Under the pieces are notes generated by a model, which was not told where the DNA came from, did no database searches, and saw nothing but the letters and a program-made list of their open reading frames with translations. A stretch of 64,000 nucleotides of DNA from Jiangella endophytica (GTDB lineage: Bacteria; Actinomycetota; Actinomycetes; Jiangellales; Jiangellaceae): assembly GCF_003427025.1 (NCBI RefSeq), contig NZ_QVAI01000001.1:310001-374000 (forward strand), read 5' to 3'. Position numbers and translations under genes: made by a program. Shown piece by piece: positions 35,631-44,776 of the stretch; position 1 is the first letter of the stretch, and every line of letters starts with the position of its first letter.

Positions 35631-35661
35631 CGCCGTGGCCGGCAATCGGCCGGCCACGGCG
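35631..35661 (+). terminator. hairpin between rpsD and rpoA
   Basis: A perfect 13-bp stem (35631-35643 with 35649-35661) and AATCG loop, 10 nt past rpsD. With no T-tract and with rpoA 50 nt further on, it may act as a partial terminator or RNA-stability element lowering rpoA output relative to the ribosomal genes. Confidence 0.55.
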
Positions 35662-35710
35662 CCCTGATCGCGACAGTCAAATAGCGGGCGTCGCGGAGAG
35701 GAAGTCAGAA

Positions 35711-36724
35711 GTGCTCATCACCCAGCGTCCCAGTCTCAGCGAAGAGTCGCTGAACGACTACCGCGCCCGGTTCACCATCGAGCCGCTGGAGCCGGGCTTC
35801 GGCTACACGCTCGGCAACTCGCTGCGCCGGACCCTGCTCTCGTCCATCCCCGGCGCGGCCATCACGTCGATCCGCATCGACGGTGTGCTGCACGAGTTCA
35901 CCACCATCCCGGGCGTGAAGGAGGACGTCACCGACGTCATCCTGAACCTCAAGGGCCTCGTCGTCTCCTCCGAGCACGACGAGCCCGTCGTGATGTACCT
36001 GCGCAAGCAGGGTCCCGGCGCCGTCACCGCCGCCGACATCGCGCCGCCCGCCGGGGTCGAGGTGCACAACCCGGACCTGCACATCGCCACGCTGAACGGC
36101 AAGGGCAAGCTGGAGATGGAGCTGACGGTCGAGCGCGGCCGCGGCTACGTGTCGGCCGTGCAGAACAAGCGCGCCGACGCCGAGATCGGCCGCATCCCGG
36201 TCGACTCCATCTACTCGCCGGTGCTGAAGGTCACGTACAAGGTCGAGGCGACCCGCGTCGAGGGCCGTACCGACTTCGACCGTCTCATCGTCGACGTCGA
36301 GACCAAGCCGTCGATCCGGCCGCGCGACGCGCTCGCGTCGGCCGGCAGCACGCTGGTCGAGCTGTTCGGGCTCGCCCGCGAGCTGAACATCGAGGCCGAG
36401 GGCATCGAGATCGGCCCGTCGCCGGTCGACGCCCAGCTGGCCGCGGACCTCGCGCTGCCGATCGAGGACCTGCAGCTCACCGTCCGTTCGTACAACTGCC
36501 TCAAGCGTGAGGGCATCCACTCCGTGGGTGAGCTCGTCTCCCGCAGCGAGGCCGACCTCCTCGACATCCGCAACTTCGGCCAGAAGTCGATCGACGAGGT
36601 CAAGGCGAAGCTGGCCACCATGGGCCTCGGCCTGAAGGACAGCGCGCCGGGCTTCGACCCGGCCGCGGCCGTCGACAGCTACGGCGACGACGACCAGTCC
36701 TACGCCGAAGACGAGCAGTACTGA
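35711..36724 (+). CDS. rpoA: DNA-directed RNA polymerase subunit alpha
   Basis: Alpha dimerises to scaffold beta and beta' and its C-terminal domain contacts activators and UP elements. The 337 residues show the N-terminal assembly domain ([20 protein letters not shown] near residues 26-45), an acidic linker, and the helix-hairpin-helix C-terminal domain ([20 protein letters not shown] near 251-270). A Tyr/Asp-rich tail ends the protein. GTG at 35711 with GAGAGGAAG upstream. rplQ follows after 46 nt. Confidence 0.97.
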   Translation: MLITQRPSLSEESLNDYRARFTIEPLEPGFGYTLGNSLRRTLLSSIPGAAITSIRIDGVLHEFTTIPGVKEDVTDVILNLKGLVVSSEHDEPVVMYLRKQGPGAVTAADIAPPAGVEVHNPDLHIATLNGKGKLEMELTVERGRGYVSAVQNKRADAEIGRIPVDSIYSPVLKVTYKVEATRVEGRTDFDRLIVDVETKPSIRPRDALASAGSTLVELFGLARELNIEAEGIEIGPSPVDAQLAADLALPIEDLQLTVRSYNCLKREGIHSVGELVSRSEADLLDIRNFGQKSIDEVKAKLATMGLGLKDSAPGFDPAAAVDSYGDDDQSYAEDEQY

Positions 36725-36770
36725 CCGAGCGCGGCCGGTAGCGGTCGCCACCACACAGGAGTAGATCACC

Positions 36771-37361
36771 ATGCCCACCCCAACCAAGGGTGCTCGCCTG
36801 GGAGGCTCGCCGGCTCACCAGCGCGCGATCCTCGCCAACCTGGCGACCGCGCTGTTCGAGCACGGCCGCATCACCACCACCGAGGCCAAGGCCCGCCGCC
36901 TGCGCCCGGTGGCCGAGCGGCTGATCAGCAAGGCCAAGCGCGGCGACCTGCACGCGCGGCGCCAGGTGCTCAGCACGATCCGCGACAAGGACGTCGTGCA
37001 CGTGCTGTTCGCCGAGATCGGCCCGCGCTACGAGAACCGCAACGGCGGCTACACCCGGATCGTGAAGATCGGTCCGCGGAAGGGTGACAACGCTCCGATG
37101 GCGGTCATCGAGCTGGTCGAGCCGCTGGCCGAGCAGGTCGTGACCGAGGCGACGAGCGCCACCCGGCGCGCGGCCGCGGCTACTCCGGCTGCCGCCGCCC
37201 CGGCCGAGGCCACCGAGGCTCCGGCCGAGGAGACCGCTGCCACGGAGGCCGAGGTGACCGAGGCCGCGGCCGAGGCGACCGACGCCGTGGCCGACGACGC
37301 CGCCGAGGCGACGGCCGACGAGAAGACCGACGACGCCGAGGGTCCGGCCGACAAGGCCTGA
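36771..37361 (+). CDS. rplQ: 50S ribosomal protein L17 with acidic tail
   Basis: L17 lies near the exit tunnel. The core (about 1-125) starts [20 protein letters not shown] and includes [20 protein letters not shown]. The protein is 196 residues long: the last 65-70 are an Ala/Glu/Thr-rich acidic extension, absent from E. coli L17 (127 residues). ATG at 36771 follows CACAGGAG. truA follows after 21 nt, so tRNA modification is tied to the ribosomal operon. Confidence 0.96.
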   Translation: MPTPTKGARLGGSPAHQRAILANLATALFEHGRITTTEAKARRLRPVAERLISKAKRGDLHARRQVLSTIRDKDVVHVLFAEIGPRYENRNGGYTRIVKIGPRKGDNAPMAVIELVEPLAEQVVTEATSATRRAAAATPAAAAPAEATEAPAEETAATEAEVTEAAAEATDAVADDAAEATADEKTDDAEGPADKA

Positions 37362-37382
37362 CCTTCCAGCACGTCAAGCACC

Positions 37383-38252
37383 ATGCAGCCCGCCGATCCC
37401 GTGTCCGGGGTCGGCGGGCTGCTGCGTGTCCGGCTCGACCTCGCCTACGACGGGACGGACTTCTCCGGCTGGGCCACGCAGCCCGGCCGGCGCACCGTCC
37501 AGGGGGTCGTCGAGGAGGCGCTGGGCCGGGTCCTGCGCATCGAGCCGCCGCGGGTCACCGTCGCCGGGCGGACCGACGCCGGGGTGCACGCCCGCGGCCA
37601 GGTCTGCCACGTCGACGTCCCCGTCACGGCGTGGGCGGCGGCGCCCGGCCGGTCGGACCGGCCACCGGCGGTCGCGCTGCTGCGGCGGCTGGCCGGGGTG
37701 CTGCCGGGCGACGTGCGGGTGCACGGCGTCGCCGAGGCGCCACCCGGCTTCGACGCCCGCTTCTCCGCCGTCTGGCGTCGCTACCGCTACCGCGTGAGCG
37801 ACACCGCGTACGGCGCCGACCCGCTGCAGCGCTCGTTCGTGCTGTGGCACGACCGCCCCCTCGACGTCGACGCGATGAACGCCGCGGCCGCCGGGCTGCT
37901 GGGCGAGCACGACTTCGCCGCGTACTGCCGGCCGCGCGAGGGCGCCACCACGATCCGCGAGCTGCGGGTGCTGATGTGGGAGCGGACGGCCGACGGCCTG
38001 GCCGTCGCGACCGTCGAGGCCGACGCGTTCTGCCACAACCAGGTTCGCGCGATGATCGGCGCGCTCCTGCTGGTCGGCGACGGCCGGCGGCCGGTCGGCT
38101 GGCCGGTGACGGTGCTCGCGGCGGGCCTGCGCGATCCCGGCGTCGTCGTCATCCCGCCACGCGGCCTGACGCTGGAGGCCGTCGGTTACCCGCCCGACGC
38201 CGAGCTGGCCGAGCGGGCCCGCACCGCCCGCAACGTCCGCACGCTGGGCTGA
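37383..38252 (+). CDS. truA: tRNA pseudouridine synthase A
   Basis: Converts uridines 38-40 of the tRNA anticodon arm to pseudouridine. The 289-residue protein has the catalytic Asp65 in the motif [10 protein letters not shown] and the later family blocks RRYRYRVSD and FCHNQVRAM. The first 15 residues ([15 protein letters not shown]) before [15 protein letters not shown] may be an extension; ATG 37383 lacks a strong ribosome binding site, but no better start is available. It ends the alpha operon. Confidence 0.94.
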   Translation: MQPADPVSGVGGLLRVRLDLAYDGTDFSGWATQPGRRTVQGVVEEALGRVLRIEPPRVTVAGRTDAGVHARGQVCHVDVPVTAWAAAPGRSDRPPAVALLRRLAGVLPGDVRVHGVAEAPPGFDARFSAVWRRYRYRVSDTAYGADPLQRSFVLWHDRPLDVDAMNAAAAGLLGEHDFAAYCRPREGATTIRELRVLMWERTADGLAVATVEADAFCHNQVRAMIGALLLVGDGRRPVGWPVTVLAAGLRDPGVVVIPPRGLTLEAVGYPPDAELAERARTARNVRTLG

Positions 38253-38326
38253 CCACCCTGGGGTGGATGGGAAACCTCGGGGAGATCCCTGAGGGAAAAC
38301 GCGACCCGGACGCGTAGCCTGGAGGA

Positions 38327-38749
38327 GTGTTCACCGATGCGATCGAGCTTGCCGTAGCCATTCTCGGACTCGGACTCGTCGTGCTGTCCGTGCGACAGGC
38401 ACGCGCCAAGGGCTGGGCCGCCTCGCTGCAGATGGCGGCGGGCGGGTTCCTGCTCATGGGCGCCTCCGCCATCGGCATCGTCGGTTTCGTCGCGGGGCTG
38501 GTGCTCTCGCCGGTGGCCTGGGCGGGCGTCATCCTGCTCGGCGTCGCGGGCCTGCTGTTCGCCGTGGGGCAGAAGCTCGAGGTCCCGAAGGACTCCGCGA
38601 AGCCCGGTGCCGTCGGCGAGTCCGGGCGGGCCCCGAAGGGCGCGGTCGACGCCGGCCCGAAGAAGGGCAAGAAGCAGCAGCAGTCGTCCTCCGGCGACCC
38701 CGAGCTCGACGACATCGAGGCCATCCTGCGCCGCCACGGCATCCAGTAG
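38327..38749 (+). CDS. small membrane protein with basic C-terminal tail
   Basis: A 140-residue protein with two or three hydrophobic segments in residues 5-82 (for example AVAILGLGLVVLSV and GIVGFVAGLVLSPVAWAGVI), then a soluble tail rich in Lys/Gln/Ser and ending DDIEAILRRHGIQ. The family is not recognised. GTG at 38327 immediately follows GGAGGA, too close for a normal ribosome binding site. TAGCCT at 38315-38320 suggests a -10 box and leaderless transcription starting at the GTG. It is downstream of truA but probably separately transcribed. Confidence 0.75.
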   Translation: MFTDAIELAVAILGLGLVVLSVRQARAKGWAASLQMAAGGFLLMGASAIGIVGFVAGLVLSPVAWAGVILLGVAGLLFAVGQKLEVPKDSAKPGAVGESGRAPKGAVDAGPKKGKKQQQSSSGDPELDDIEAILRRHGIQ

Positions 38750-38807
38750 TGCGGGGCTCCAGCGCGCCGTCGCATGTCCGTGATCGATCTGGGGTATTCC
38801 TCCTGAT

Positions 38808-39287
38808 ATGGGAGTCATGACGCGGTATCGGTCGACGACCGCCGCCGGTGTGATCGCGGTGTTCGTTCTGGTCCTCGTGTTCGGTAGCCCGCCCTTCGTC
38901 AACTGGGCGCGCGACAACGCCGACGGCACCGGCGCCCTCGACCTGTTCCTCTCCGTACTCGCCTGGCCGTCGTGGGACTTCGCCGCCGACCTGCCGGCTC
39001 GCGACGTCATCGCGCTGGTGATGCGGGCGGTGCTCGTGGTGATCCTCACCGCGGCGTTCCTGGCCGCGCTCGCCTGGCCGCGCACCGGCAACGCCGGGGC
39101 CCAGTTGCTCACCGGCTGGGCGGCGGTCGTGTTCGCCGGCGCCGCGGCCGGCCTGTTCATGGGGATGGTGCAGAGCGACGCCTCGGCGCCCGCCGTCTTC
39201 CGGCTGATCTCCTCCGGCGCCACGTACGGGATCTTCGCCGGCTGGGTCGTCGGCATCGCCACGCTGCGCGCACCCAGTCGCAGGTAG
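38808..39287 (+). CDS. predicted membrane protein
   Basis: A 159-residue protein of about four hydrophobic segments: residues 12-28 (GVIAVFVLVLVFG), 64-88 (VIALVMRAVLVVILTAAFLA), 97-117 and 138-155. It has no cysteine or catalytic motif and no recognised family. It starts MGVMTRYRSTTAAGV; the second ATG at 38817 follows GGGAG but at 1-2 nt, so either start is possible. It stands between another small membrane protein and an ABC-F gene, all on the plus strand. Confidence 0.7.
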   Translation: MGVMTRYRSTTAAGVIAVFVLVLVFGSPPFVNWARDNADGTGALDLFLSVLAWPSWDFAADLPARDVIALVMRAVLVVILTAAFLAALAWPRTGNAGAQLLTGWAAVVFAGAAAGLFMGMVQSDASAPAVFRLISSGATYGIFAGWVVGIATLRAPSRR

Positions 39288-39338
39288 TCCGCCGAAAACC
39301 TCTCGACCGGCGCCGCCGGACGGGGCGAGACTGAGGTC

Positions 39339-41015
39339 ATGGGCCACGTCGACCTCAACACCGTCTCGTTCACCCTGCCCGACGGGCGGGTGCTGCTCGA
39401 CGACATCTCGTTCCGGGTCGGCGACGGCGCCAAGGTCGCGCTGGTCGGCGCCAACGGGTCGGGCAAGACCACGCTGCTGCGCATCGTCGCCGGCGACCTC
39501 GCCTCGCACGGCGGTGCCGTGACGCGCAGTGGCGGGCTCGGCGTCATGCGGCAGTTCGTGGCCCGCGACGCCCAGGACGTACGCGACCTGCTGCTGTCGG
39601 TGGCGCCGCCGCGCGTGCGGGCCGCCGCTGCCGCCGTCGACGCCGCCGAGCTGGCCATGATGGACCACGACGACGAACCCACCCAGATGACGTACGCCAC
39701 CGCCCTCGGCGAGTGGGCCGACGCCGGCGGGTACGAGACCGAGGTGCTGTGGGACGTCTGCACCACGGCCGCGTTGGGCATCCCGTTCGAGCGGTGCCGC
39801 TGGCGCGAGGTGTCGTCGCTGTCCGGCGGCGAGCAGAAGCGGCTGGTGCTCGAGGCGCTGCTGCGCGGGCCCGACGAGGTGCTGCTGCTCGACGAGCCCG
39901 ACAACTTCCTCGACGTCCCGGCCAAACGCTGGCTCGAGGACCGGCTGGTCGAGTCGCCGAAGACGGTGCTCTACGTCAGCCACGACCGCGAGCTGCTGCA
40001 CCGCACCGCCACCCGCGTCGTCACCGTCGAGCTGGGCGCGGCCGGCAACACCGCCTGGGTGCACCCGGGCGGGTTCGGCGGCTACCACGAGGCCCGGCGC
40101 GAGCGCTTCGCCCGGCTCGAGGAGCTGCGCCGGCGCTGGGACGAAGAGCACGCCAAGCTGAAGGCGCTGGTGCTCATGTACAAGCAGAAGGCGGCGTACA
40201 ACTCCGACATGGCCGCGCGCTACCAGGCGGCGCAGACCCGGCTGCGTCGGTTCGAGGACGCCGGCCCGCCCGAGGAGCAGCCACGCGAGCAGAACCTGCG
40301 CATGCGGCTGCGCGGCGGGCGCACCGGCAAGCGTGCCGTCATCTGCGAGTCGCTCGAGCTCACCGGCCTGATGAAGCCGTTCGATCTCGAGGTCTGGTAC
40401 GGCGAGCGGGTCGCCGTCCTGGGTTCCAACGGCTCCGGCAAGTCACACTTCCTGCGGCTGCTGGCCGTCGGCGGCACCGACCCCGAGCCCGAGCACGAGC
40501 CGGTCGACGACGTTCCCATCGCGCCGGTCGCGCACACCGGAACGGCCCGCCTGGGCGCGCGGGTGCGGCCGGGCTGGTTCGCGCAGACCCACCATCATCC
40601 GGAACTGATCGGCCGCACCCTGCTCGAGATCCTGCACCGCGGCGACGGCCGGCGGGCCGGCATGCCGCGCGAGGAGGCCAGCCGGGCGCTCGATCGCTAC
40701 GAGCTGGCGCACGCCGCCGACCAGGCGTTCGAGTCGCTCTCCGGTGGGCAGCAGGCGCGGCTGCAGATCCTGCTGCTCGAGCTGTCCGGCGCCACGCTGC
40801 TGCTGCTCGACGAGCCCACCGACAACCTCGACCTCGTGTCGGCCGAGGCGCTGCAGGACGGCCTCGAGGCGTTCGAGGGGACGGTGCTCGCGGTCACCCA
40901 CGACCGCTGGTTCGCCCGCGACTTCGACCGTTTCCTCGTCTTCGGCGCCAACGGCACGGTCTACGAGGCGCCTGAACCGGTCTGGGACGAAGGCCGCGTC
41001 TCGCGGGTGCGATGA
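39339..41015 (+). CDS. ABC-F family ATPase
   Basis: A soluble protein of 558 residues with two ABC ATPase domains and no membrane segment. The first has the Walker A loop GANGSGKTT (37-45) and signature LSGGEQKR (161-168); the second has GSNGSGKSH (362-370), LSGGQQAR (467-474) and Walker B DEPTD from residue 491. A charged helical linker (about 240-300, EELRRRWDEEHAKLKALVLM) joins them. ABC-F proteins bind the ribosomal E site and can give ribosomal protection or assist translation; which role applies cannot be read here. It overlaps the GNAT gene by 4 nt (ATGA). Confidence 0.92.
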   Translation: MGHVDLNTVSFTLPDGRVLLDDISFRVGDGAKVALVGANGSGKTTLLRIVAGDLASHGGAVTRSGGLGVMRQFVARDAQDVRDLLLSVAPPRVRAAAAAVDAAELAMMDHDDEPTQMTYATALGEWADAGGYETEVLWDVCTTAALGIPFERCRWREVSSLSGGEQKRLVLEALLRGPDEVLLLDEPDNFLDVPAKRWLEDRLVESPKTVLYVSHDRELLHRTATRVVTVELGAAGNTAWVHPGGFGGYHEARRERFARLEELRRRWDEEHAKLKALVLMYKQKAAYNSDMAARYQAAQTRLRRFEDAGPPEEQPREQNLRMRLRGGRTGKRAVICESLELTGLMKPFDLEVWYGERVAVLGSNGSGKSHFLRLLAVGGTDPEPEHEPVDDVPIAPVAHTGTARLGARVRPGWFAQTHHHPELIGRTLLEILHRGDGRRAGMPREEASRALDRYELAHAADQAFESLSGGQQARLQILLLELSGATLLLLDEPTDNLDLVSAEALQDGLEAFEGTVLAVTHDRWFARDFDRFLVFGANGTVYEAPEPVWDEGRVSRVR

Positions 41016-41854
41016 TGCACCGCGTGCGGCTCACCACCGACCCCGAGGAGTTCTGGCAGCGGGCGCATGGCTGGCTGGAGCGCGAACCGGTGCTGCACTC
41101 GGTGCTGCTCACCACGGTCGACCGCGAGCGCCGGGGCGGGTCCGGCGGCACGTTCGCGATCCTGGCTGACGACGACGGCGGCGGCGGTGTCGCCGGGGTC
41201 GCCGTCTGGACGCCGCCGTTCCGCCCCTACGTCTCCGCTTCACCGGTGGGCGCCGAGCTGCTCGCCCTGGCGCTGCTCGAGCGGTGTCCCGGCATCGACG
41301 GCGTCACCGGCGCGGCCGACCAGTCGGCCGCGTACGCCCGGGCGTGGGCGGGGCACACCGGCGGCCTCGTCGGCGTCGCGATGAACCAGCGGCTGTTCGA
41401 GCTCGACACCGTCGTGCCACCACGGCCGGCCGCCGGAGCGGCGCGGCTCGCCGGCCCGGACGACCGCGACCTGCTCGTCGACTGGACGCTGGCGTTCGAG
41501 TCCGAGTCCAACGCGGCCCCCGACGCCGGCAGCGTCGCCGCCCGTGTCGTCGACCTGCTGATCGCCGAGCGGCGCGCCTGGCTCTGGGACGACGACGGCC
41601 CGGCCTGCTTCGTGGGCGTCTCGCGCACCGTCGCCGGCGTGGCCCGGGTCGCCCCGGTCTACACGCCGCCCGGTCGCCGCCGTCGCGGATACGCGTCGGT
41701 GCTGGTGGCGGCGGTCAGCCAGGCCGTGCTGGACGCCGGCGCGCGCCACAGCGCGCTGTTCACCGACCTGGCCAACCCCACCTCGAACAAGGTCTACACC
41801 GCCCTCGGCTACCGCCCGGTCGCCGACGTCACGGCGTACTCCTTCACCCGCTGA
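41012..41854 (+). CDS. GNAT family N-acetyltransferase
   Basis: A 280-residue protein. The C-terminal half is a GNAT domain with the acetyl-CoA loop PPGRRRRGYASVLVAAV (about residues 212-228) and the closing strand NKVYTALGYRPV. The N-terminal half is a degenerate second domain. The substrate is unknown. The ATG at 41012 overlaps the ABC-F stop, so the two are made together; such pairings could link ribosome protection with acetylation of the same drug or of a ribosomal target, but that is inference. Confidence 0.85.
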   Translation: MMHRVRLTTDPEEFWQRAHGWLEREPVLHSVLLTTVDRERRGGSGGTFAILADDDGGGGVAGVAVWTPPFRPYVSASPVGAELLALALLERCPGIDGVTGAADQSAAYARAWAGHTGGLVGVAMNQRLFELDTVVPPRPAAGAARLAGPDDRDLLVDWTLAFESESNAAPDAGSVAARVVDLLIAERRAWLWDDDGPACFVGVSRTVAGVARVAPVYTPPGRRRRGYASVLVAAVSQAVLDAGARHSALFTDLANPTSNKVYTALGYRPVADVTAYSFTR

Positions 41855-41890
41855 CCACGGCCGTCCGGGCGGGCCGCGGTCCGGTGGTCA
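41852..41890. terminator. bidirectional hairpin between convergent genes
   Basis: TGACCAC (41852-41858) pairs with GTGGTCA (41884-41890), with an inner GC-rich helix (CGGCC with GGCCG). The outer arms include the stop codons of both convergent genes. It can terminate transcription from either side. Confidence 0.6.
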
Positions 41891-42997
41891 GGCCACCGGC
41901 TCGACGTTGAACAGGTCGTCGTAGGTCTCCATGAGCAGCGCCCGGCCCTTGACCTGGGAGATCACGTCGGGACCGGCGACGCCGTCGATGCCGGGGAGCT
42001 GGCCCGCACCGCCGTCGGGGCCGAGCGGGATGGCCACCAGCGGCGGCAGCTTCTGATAGCCGCCCACCTCGCCCGCGCCGGTGATCCGCGCGGTCAGGTT
42101 CGCCGCGACCAGCTCCGCCTGCAGCCGGGCGGTCGCCGCCATGTTGCGGTCGGCGTCGGCGATGTCGCCGATCGCATAAACGTTCTCGTGTCCGGCGACC
42201 CGCAGTTGGTCGTCGACGCGCAGGTAGCCCTGGGCGTCGAGCGCCGTGGCCAGCGAGCCGGTGACGAACCCGGTCGCCGGGGTGACGCCGAACGCGCGGA
42301 ACCAGATGTCGGCGCTCAGCTCCTTACCGGCCTCGGTCGTGACCGTGACCGGCGCCGCCGTCGCGGCCGGCGCCTCCGGCAGTGCCCGCAGCGGGCTGCC
42401 GAGGACGAGGCGGACGCCGAGCGCCTCGAGCTGGCGGCGCAGCTCCTCGCGCAGCTCCTGGTCGTAGGGGCCGGGCAGGATGTCCTCGGCCAGGTCGACC
42501 AGCGTCACGCCCTTCTCCGGAAAGGCGGTCTTGATCTCGCCGGCCAGCTCCAGGCCGGCCGCGCCGGCGCCGATGACCAGCGCGTGGTCCGACCCACGCA
42601 GCGCGTCGTGCGCCGCCAGGAACCGTTGCCGCGCGACTGCGACGTCGGTCTCGTCGGTCTTCGCCGGGAACGGGTAGGAGGAACCGGTCGCGAGGATGAC
42701 GTAGTCGGCGGCCAGTCGCTGCCCGGAGGCCAGCGTGACGCCGGTGCCGTCGGCGTCGACGGCCCGGTCGCGGACGAACCGGCCGTGGGCGAGCAGCCGG
42801 TCGTACGGCAGGAAGATCCGGTCCAGCCACTCCGGCGCGACCAGCGCGCGCCAGGACGCGAGGTTGTGCAGGAACGTGTCGGACGGGTCGACCAGGGTCA
42901 CGTCGGCCACCTCGTCGAGCGCCTTCGCGGCGTTGATGCCGCCGAACCCGCCGCCGACGATGACGACGGAGGGGCGCGAGCCGTTGGTCTCGGTCAC
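41888..42997 (-). CDS. NAD(P)/FAD-dependent oxidoreductase (AIF/NDH-2-like)
   Basis: A 369-residue flavoprotein with an N-terminal FAD-binding motif GGGFGG (15-20), the ATGS motif (103-106), a second nucleotide-binding motif GAGAAGLE (143-150) for NAD(P)H and the late FAD block NVYAIGDIAD. This is the pyridine-nucleotide-disulphide-type fold of type II NADH dehydrogenases and FSP1/AIF proteins. No C-terminal membrane helix is obvious. Its electron acceptor is probably a quinone or similar, but not shown. GTG start at 42997 with AAGGAG upstream. It is divergent from an HxlR repressor, which probably regulates it. Confidence 0.88.
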   Translation of the reverse strand: MTETNGSRPSVVIVGGGFGGINAAKALDEVADVTLVDPSDTFLHNLASWRALVAPEWLDRIFLPYDRLLAHGRFVRDRAVDADGTGVTLASGQRLAADYVILATGSSYPFPAKTDETDVAVARQRFLAAHDALRGSDHALVIGAGAAGLELAGEIKTAFPEKGVTLVDLAEDILPGPYDQELREELRRQLEALGVRLVLGSPLRALPEAPAATAAPVTVTTEAGKELSADIWFRAFGVTPATGFVTGSLATALDAQGYLRVDDQLRVAGHENVYAIGDIADADRNMAATARLQAELVAANLTARITGAGEVGGYQKLPPLVAIPLGPDGGAGQLPGIDGVAGPDVISQVKGRALLMETYDDLFNVEPVA

Positions 42998-43015
42998 GGA
43001 GATCTCCTTGGAGAG

Positions 43016-43058
43016 TCGAAGCTACGAGTCATCTCGTAGCAGCTTCGAAAATCGAAGC
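43016..43058. promoter_or_regulatory. palindromic operator between oxidoreductase and HxlR genes
   Basis: The 7-mer TCGAAGC or its complement occurs three times: 43016-43022, 43042-43048 (inverted) and 43052-43058. The central GCTACGAG-TCAT-CTCGTAGC (43021-43040) is a perfect 8-bp inverted repeat, and GCTTCGA-AAA-TCGAAGC a second one. The TAGTAT box at 43073-43078 could drive a leaderless HxlR transcript. The array is the probable HxlR binding site. Confidence 0.7.
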
Positions 43059-43085
43059 AACAACGCTCGCGCTAGTATTCCTCAC

Positions 43086-43448
43086 ATGTCCGCGACCGTC
43101 CGCGCCACCCCCGACGCGGACGCCTGCTCGCGCACCGACGCGGCACTCACCCGGGCTTTCACGATCCTCGGCAAGCGCTGGAACGCCCTGGTCCTGGGTG
43201 GCCTGCGGTCCGGCCCGGCCGGGTTCCGCGAGCTGTCCCGCGCCATCGGCGGCGTCAGCGACTCCGTTCTGGCCGACCGGCTGGCCGAACTGACGCAGCA
43301 CCAGCTCGTGTACCGCCGGGTCGACGAAGGTCCGCCGGTCTCCGTCAGTTACGAGCTCACCGAGCGCGGCCGCGCGCTGATGCCGGCGCTCGACCAGATC
43401 TCCGCCTGGGCCGTCGAGCACCTCCCCATGGAGACGCCGGCCGGCTGA
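43086..43448 (+). CDS. HxlR family transcriptional regulator
   Basis: A 120-residue winged helix-turn-helix protein of the HxlR/YodB type: core FTILGKRWNALVLGGLRSGP, recognition helix region GFRELSRAIGGVSDSVLADR and the wing DEGPPVSVSYELTERGRAL. Cys18 near the N-terminus is a possible redox switch, as in YodB-like sensors of quinones and aldehydes. The ATG at 43086 lies about 8 nt after a TAGTAT box, suggesting leaderless mRNA. It is divergent from the FAD oxidoreductase and convergent with the HTH-citrate synthase gene. Confidence 0.9.
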   Translation: MSATVRATPDADACSRTDAALTRAFTILGKRWNALVLGGLRSGPAGFRELSRAIGGVSDSVLADRLAELTQHQLVYRRVDEGPPVSVSYELTERGRALMPALDQISAWAVEHLPMETPAG

Positions 43449-43470
43449 CCAGGCCCCTGAACCCCGTGGG

Positions 43471-44718
43471 TCACGGCAACGGCTGCGGTGGTGGCGGGCC
43501 CTCATAGCGCCCGGTGACCCGCACCCGCAGAGCCCGCTCGTCGTACTCCTCGAGCGCGTGCGCGATCCAGCCCGCGGTCCGGGCCACCGCGAAGATCGTC
43601 TCGCCGGCCTCGGGTGGCATCCCGGTCGCGACCGACAGCGTGGCCAGTGCGAGGTCGACGTTCGCCGGCAGCGGCAGGTGGGTCGCGGCGGTCTCCGTGA
43701 CGGCGTGCGCGGCGGCCAGCACGGGCGCGGCCTCCGGGACGTCGTCGAGCCGCTCGAACAGCACTCGCGCACGTGGGTCGGTGCTGCGGTAGAGCCGGTG
43801 GCCCAGGCCGGGCAGCCGCCGCCCGGCCCGCAGGTGCTCGGCGACGACCGGCGCGGCGCCCCGCTCGAGCACGTCGGTGAGCATGCGATGGGCGAGACCG
43901 CTGGCCGCGCCGTGCAGCGGACCCTCGACCGCGCCGAGCGCCGCGGAGACGACGGCGTACGGATGCGCCCGCGCCGACGCCGCCGCGCGCGCCGTGACGG
44001 TCGAGGCGGCGAGACCGTGGTCGATCAGCAGCACCAGCGCGGTGTCCAGCGTCGCGACGGCGTGCGGATCGGCCGGGCGCCCGGTGAGCCGCGGCCAGAG
44101 CCGCGCGGCGACGGTCGCGCCCTGCGTCGGCCCGGACGGGTCGTCGTCGCGGCGCGGCAGCGAGTCGACGAAGGTGGCGATGAGCCCGCGGGCCGTGGCC
44201 GCCACCGTCCTGGGGCGCAGGTCGAACCGGACCGGGTCGACGGCGGCCGCCGCGACCGCCGCCACCCGGAGCCGGTCGACCAGCCCTGCCTGTGGCGGCA
44301 GCGCGTCTCCGACGGACCGGGCGGCGGCGAGTCCCGCGTCAGGCGCGGCGAACGACGGGCCTGGCCGCTGGTCGCCGGTCCACAGCCACCAGGCGACCTC
44401 CTCGAACGAGGCCCGCGCGGCCAGCGCGATCGGGTCGACGCCGCGGTAGTAGTAGCGGTCGCCCTCGATCAGCGTCACGGCGCTGTAGACCGGGCCGGCG
44501 GCGTCCTGGTCGCGGGCCGTACCGGACTCGCCGTCCGGCCGGCCACGGCGCCGGTGCGCCAGCCGCTCCACCTCATCGGGGTCGAACGTGCTGGCCCGGC
44601 CGCCGGGGCCGCGGCGGCTGCCGAGCAGGCCGCGGCTGACGTACGCGTACACCGTTTCGGGCTTGACCCCGAGCCGGGCCGCGACCTGCTGGGTCGTCAT
44701 GCGGCGCTGCTCCGCCAT
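43471..44718 (-). CDS. citrate synthase-like protein with N-terminal helix-turn-helix
   Basis: A 415-residue fusion. Residues 5-55 (MTTQQVAARLGVKPETVYAY) form an excisionase/MerR-like DNA-binding helix-turn-helix; from about 75 onward is a citrate synthase fold with catalytic-region motifs GPLHGAASG, GLGHRLYRSTDPR and NVDLAL. Such HTH-citrate synthases are known in actinobacteria (CitA-like). The core reaction would be acetyl-CoA + oxaloacetate to citrate, or a related condensation; the HTH suggests self- or neighbour-regulation. ATG at 44718 with GGAGGGG 7 nt upstream. It is divergent from a second citrate synthase across an AT-rich operator. Confidence 0.88.
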   Translation of the reverse strand: MAEQRRMTTQQVAARLGVKPETVYAYVSRGLLGSRRGPGGRASTFDPDEVERLAHRRRGRPDGESGTARDQDAAGPVYSAVTLIEGDRYYYRGVDPIALAARASFEEVAWWLWTGDQRPGPSFAAPDAGLAAARSVGDALPPQAGLVDRLRVAAVAAAAVDPVRFDLRPRTVAATARGLIATFVDSLPRRDDDPSGPTQGATVAARLWPRLTGRPADPHAVATLDTALVLLIDHGLAASTVTARAAASARAHPYAVVSAALGAVEGPLHGAASGLAHRMLTDVLERGAAPVVAEHLRAGRRLPGLGHRLYRSTDPRARVLFERLDDVPEAAPVLAAAHAVTETAATHLPLPANVDLALATLSVATGMPPEAGETIFAVARTAGWIAHALEEYDERALRVRVTGRYEGPPPPQPLP

Positions 44719-44738
44719 CGTTCTGCCCCTCCACGCCG

Positions 44739-44776
44739 ATATTGACCGAAATCAATATATCTACGATTGACATCAA
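44739..44776. promoter_or_regulatory. AT-rich operator between two citrate synthase genes
   Basis: ATATTGA (44739-44745), spacer CCGAAA, TCAATAT (44752-44758) is a perfect inverted repeat. A second TTGA-CA-TCAA (44767-44776) repeats the half-sites. The tract is markedly AT-rich for this genome. It is the likely binding site for the HTH domain of the minus-strand citrate synthase. Confidence 0.65.
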
